Shown here in pieces: positions 4,738 through 7,595 of a DNA stretch of 7,595 nt. A program made the position numbers and the translations under genes. Each line of letters opens with the position of its first letter. Position 1 is the stretch's first letter. The notes below the pieces were generated by a model. That model was not told the DNA's origin. It made no database searches and was given only the letters and a program-made list of their open reading frames with translations. Source of the DNA: JAEUMW01 sp039807745 (lineage in GTDB: Bacteria > Pseudomonadota > Gammaproteobacteria > Burkholderiales > JAEUMW01); NCBI GenBank assembly GCA_039807745.1, contig JBDHRV010000161.1, positions 1-7,595 of the forward strand. Reading direction: 5' to 3'.

Positions 4738-7595
4738 ATGGTCAGTGAAAGGCGCCGCGCGCTGCTGTTCTATGCTGCGCCGGACAAGCGACGGGTAGCC
4801 GAAGTCATACCGGGTCTGGACGCGCACGGCGTCGACTACCACCTGGATGCGGAAATCCGAAAACGGCATGGCTGGCGGGAGGTGTTCGAGGCGACCCTGC
4901 GAGCGTCCTCCGTGTATGTCCTTTTCGTCTCGCACGAGCTGTTCACATCGGACTGGGCGCGCTTCGAGATCGCCCTCGCTCTGGCGCGGGCGCGCGAGTC
5001 GAAGGCGTCGTTGCTGCTGGTGTTGCTGCGCGACATCGCTATTCCCGAGCCGCTGCGCGCCTTTCGGTCGCTCGATGCGAAGCTCATGACGGGTGCCGAG
5101 ATCGCGGCGCAGATCTGTGCCGAGTGCGGGCTTGGGACGCGGGCGAGTGCTGCCGCACAACGACCTGCCGCGATGCCCGCGAGCCTCGACTTTGCGGACG
5201 CCGGCCACGAGCATTCTCGCACCGGTCGCAGCGCGGATGCGATCCGGCGCGATTTCCTCGGCAATCTCTTCTGCCTGCAAGCCCGCTTTCCCGCGATCGC
5301 GACCAGGAACGACCAGTACATGGCGCTCGCGTACACGGTGCGCGACCGGCTGCTCAAGCGGTGGATCAACACGAGCGCCACGTATCACGCGGGCAAGGTG
5401 CGCACGGTCTGCTACCTGTCGGCCGAGTTCCTCCCGGGGCCGTATCTTGGCAACGCGCTGATCGCGCTCGGCATCTGGGAACCGGCCCGGCAGGCCATGG
5501 CCGAACTCGGCATCGCGCTCGAAGACCTGCTGGAACAGGAGCAGGAGCCGGGCCTCGGGAGCGGCGGCCTTGGGCGGCTCGCCGCCTGCTATCTCGATTC
5601 GCTCTCGACCCTGCAGATCCCGGCCATAGGTTACGGCATCCGCTACGAGTTCGGCATTTTCGAGCAGGCCATCAAGTATGGCTGGCAGGTGGAGCTTGCG
5701 GACAACTGGCTGCGCTTCGGCAATCCCTGGGAGATCGTGCGCCCCGAGGTCGCCTTCGAGGTCAAGCTGCACGGGCACACCGAAGGCAGGTTCGAGGCCG
5801 ACGGGCGATTCCGCACCACCTGGGTGCCGGACAGTGTGATCCGGGGTGTTGCCTGCGACACGCCGATCCCGGGGTACGGCGTCGGCACCGCGAATCTGCT
5901 GCGGCTGTGGAAGGCGGAAGCCTGCGAGTCGTTCGATCTGCAGGCCTTCAATCGCGGCGACTATTACGGCGCGGTGAGCAATAAGATCGGCTCGGAAACG
6001 ATCTCGAAAGTGCTCTACCCGAACGACGAACCCGAGGCCGGCAAGGCCTTGCGCCTGCAGCAGCAGTACTTCTTCGTTTCGTGCTCGCTGCGCGACATGC
6101 TGCGCATCTTCTTCCAGGGCGAGAGCGCAATCGAGCGCTTTTCCGAGAAGTATGCCGTGCAGTTGAACGACACCCACCCCGCCATGGCCGTGGTGGAACT
6201 GATGCGTCTCCTGCTGGACGAGTACGACCTGGAGTGGGAGCCGGCCTGGGACATCACGCGCCGCACGTTCGGCTACACCAACCATACGCTCCTGCCCGAG
6301 GCGCTCGAGACCTGGCCGCTCGCACTCTTCGCCCGGCTGCTGCCGCGGCACTTGGAGCTCATCTTCGAGATCAACCGCCGTTTCCTGGACGAGGTGCGCG
6401 CGCGCTATCCCGCTGACGAGGCGCGTGTCCAGCGGCTGTCCCTGATCGACAACCATGGCGAGCCGCGCGTGCGCATGGCGAACCTCGCGTGCGTCGGCTG
6501 CCATGCCATCAACGGTGTTGCCGCCCTGCACACCGAGCTGCTCGAGCAGGAAACGTTGCGCGATTTCCACGAACTGTGGCCGGAGAAATTCAGCAACAAG
6601 ACCAACGGGGTTACGCCACGCCGCTTCATCGTGCTCGCCAACCCCGGTCTCGCACGCCTGATGGTCGACCGCATCGGGACCGGATGGATCACCGATCTGG
6701 GCGATGCACGTCGGCTGGAGGCGTTCGCGCAGGAGGCCGGTTTTCAGGACGACTGGCGACGGGTGAAACGCGAGGCGAAGGTCAATCTCGCGCACCTGAT
6801 CCAGCGCGAGACGGGTATCGCCGTGGACCCTGATTCGATGTTCGACATCCAGGCCAAGCGCATCCACGAATACAAGCGGCAGCATCTCAACCTGCTGCAC
6901 GTGATCACGCTCTACAACCGCATCCGCCGCCTCCCGGGGGCTGCGCACGGGTCGCGCACCGTGATCTTCGCCGGCAAGGCCGCACCGAACTACACGATGG
7001 CGAAGCTCATCATCAAGCTCGTCAATTCACTGGCCGACGTCGTGAACAACGATCCCGTGGTGAGCAGGCACCTCAAGGTCGTGTTTCTGCCCAACTTCAA
7101 CGTAAAGAACGCACAGCTCGTCTACCCCGCGGCCGACCTGTCGGAACAGATCTCCACCGCCGGCAAGGAAGCCTCGGGCACCGGCAACATGAAGTTCGCC
7201 ATGAACGGCGCGCTCACGATCGGCACGCTGGATGGCGCGAACGTCGAGATCCGCGAGGCGGTGGGTGCAGAAAACTTCTTCCTGTTCGGACTGACCTCGG
7301 CCGACGTGCACCGCGTCATGCGCGAAGGCTACAGGCCGCATGACATCTACGAGCGCGACCCGGAACTGCGCGAAGCCCTGGATCAGATCCGCAGCGGTGC
7401 CTTCTCGGGCGGCGACGCGGAGATGTTCCGGCCGCTGGTCGATAGTCTGATCGACCACGATCCGTATCTGGTGCTGGCCGACTATGCCGCTTACGTCGGC
7501 TGCCAGCAGGACGTGCAGCGCGCCTACCACGATGTCCCGCGCTGGACCCGGATGTCGATCCTGAATGTCGCGCGCATGGGCAGGTTCTCGTCCGA
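4738..7595 (+). CDS. TIR domain-glycogen (alpha-glucan) phosphorylase fusion, 3' end outside window
   Basis: One frame without stops gives 952 residues before the window ends. Residues 7-127 form a TIR domain: strand ALLFYAA, a BB-loop-like DAEIRKRHGW (37-46), strand VYVLFVS (59-65), then SDWARFE with the W73-x-x-x-E77 motif. E77 aligns with the catalytic glutamate of NADase TIRs. A small-residue-rich linker (128-165) follows. From about residue 166 it is a family GT35 phosphorylase, releasing glucose-1-phosphate from alpha-1,4-glucan with phosphate. Landmarks are GGLGRLAACYLDSL, FGNPWE, QLNDTHP (D478), YTNHTLLPEALE (H516), KRIHEYKRQ (R708, K713) and EASGTGNMKF with the PLP lysine K819. Active-site spacing matches rabbit muscle phosphorylase at an offset of 139 (H377, R569, K680), so the catalytic core looks intact. 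The end stops at MGRFSS, probably about 20 residues short of the C-terminus. Other glycogen genes may lie beyond the edge. The gene symbol is left empty because of the fusion; the phosphorylase part would be glgP/malP-like. The role of the TIR part is unknown. Confidence 0.92.
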   Translation, partial: MVSERRRALLFYAAPDKRRVAEVIPGLDAHGVDYHLDAEIRKRHGWREVFEATLRASSVYVLFVSHELFTSDWARFEIALALARARESKASLLLVLLRDIAIPEPLRAFRSLDAKLMTGAEIAAQICAECGLGTRASAAAQRPAAMPASLDFADAGHEHSRTGRSADAIRRDFLGNLFCLQARFPAIATRNDQYMALAYTVRDRLLKRWINTSATYHAGKVRTVCYLSAEFLPGPYLGNALIALGIWEPARQAMAELGIALEDLLEQEQEPGLGSGGLGRLAACYLDSLSTLQIPAIGYGIRYEFGIFEQAIKYGWQVELADNWLRFGNPWEIVRPEVAFEVKLHGHTEGRFEADGRFRTTWVPDSVIRGVACDTPIPGYGVGTANLLRLWKAEACESFDLQAFNRGDYYGAVSNKIGSETISKVLYPNDEPEAGKALRLQQQYFFVSCSLRDMLRIFFQGESAIERFSEKYAVQLNDTHPAMAVVELMRLLLDEYDLEWEPAWDITRRTFGYTNHTLLPEALETWPLALFARLLPRHLELIFEINRRFLDEVRARYPADEARVQRLSLIDNHGEPRVRMANLACVGCHAINGVAALHTELLEQETLRDFHELWPEKFSNKTNGVTPRRFIVLANPGLARLMVDRIGTGWITDLGDARRLEAFAQEAGFQDDWRRVKREAKVNLAHLIQRETGIAVDPDSMFDIQAKRIHEYKRQHLNLLHVITLYNRIRRLPGAAHGSRTVIFAGKAAPNYTMAKLIIKLVNSLADVVNNDPVVSRHLKVVFLPNFNVKNAQLVYPAADLSEQISTAGKEASGTGNMKFAMNGALTIGTLDGANVEIREAVGAENFFLFGLTSADVHRVMREGYRPHDIYERDPELREALDQIRSGAFSGGDAEMFRPLVDSLIDHDPYLVLADYAAYVGCQQDVQRAYHDVPRWTRMSILNVARMGRFSS

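Noticed and set aside
4380..4739. A 119-codon minus-strand frame in the divergent spacer
   Set aside because: It has no recognisable motif, no convincing start signal and shadow-like composition. It cannot be supported as a gene.
4738..5120. Thoeris or other multi-gene TIR defence system
   Set aside because: No SIR2-, SLOG-, Argonaute- or CD-NTase-like partner is present in the window. The TIR domain belongs to the phosphorylase polypeptide, so a standard defence operon is not supported.
4306..6948. An 880-codon minus-strand open frame opposite the TIR-phosphorylase gene
   Set aside because: It has no recognisable domain and is low-complexity in Arg, Glu, Gln and Ala. It lies exactly antisense to a strongly conserved phosphorylase, which is the usual codon-position artefact of GC-rich genes.

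Overview
The window is GC-rich throughout, with dense genes and short spacers. The gene content (periplasmic dual-Cache protein, proteobacterial-type malonyl-CoA decarboxylase, DUF1538/P-II cluster, glycogen phosphorylase) suggests a proteobacterium, perhaps beta- or gammaproteobacterial. That placement is inferred from style and content; there is no rRNA or other marker. I see no tRNA, rRNA, CRISPR array, insertion sequence or prophage gene.

Layout: (1) Positions 12-1773, plus strand, form a tight three-gene operon. Two paralogous DUF1538 integral membrane proteins overlap by 4 bases and are followed, behind a strong Shine-Dalgarno, by a small divergent P-II family protein. The arrangement recalls AmtB-GlnK: a P-II-like regulator beside a putative transporter of unknown substrate. 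(2) Positions 1845-3239, minus strand, encode malonyl-CoA decarboxylase, converging on the P-II gene. (3) Positions 3361-4284, minus strand, encode a secreted protein made of two tandem Cache domains, followed by a good intrinsic terminator (about 3309-3336). (4) Positions 4285-4737 are a 453-base divergent intergenic region with no supported gene. (5) From 4738 to the window end, plus strand, runs one uninterrupted reading frame with no stop in the window. Residues about 7-127 are a TIR domain, joined by a short linker to an almost complete glycogen/alpha-glucan phosphorylase. The C-terminal end is cut off by the window edge.

The most unusual element is the TIR-glycogen phosphorylase fusion. 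TIR domains in bacteria are known mainly as NAD+-cleaving or signalling modules in antiphage defence. I know of no described TIR domain joined to the N-terminus of a glycogen phosphorylase. The TIR part keeps the W-x-x-x-E motif that carries the catalytic glutamate in NADase TIRs, and the phosphorylase part keeps its pyridoxal-phosphate lysine and active-site residues. Second in interest is the DUF1538/DUF1538/P-II cluster, where the P-II protein has lost several canonical nucleotide-binding and modification residues.
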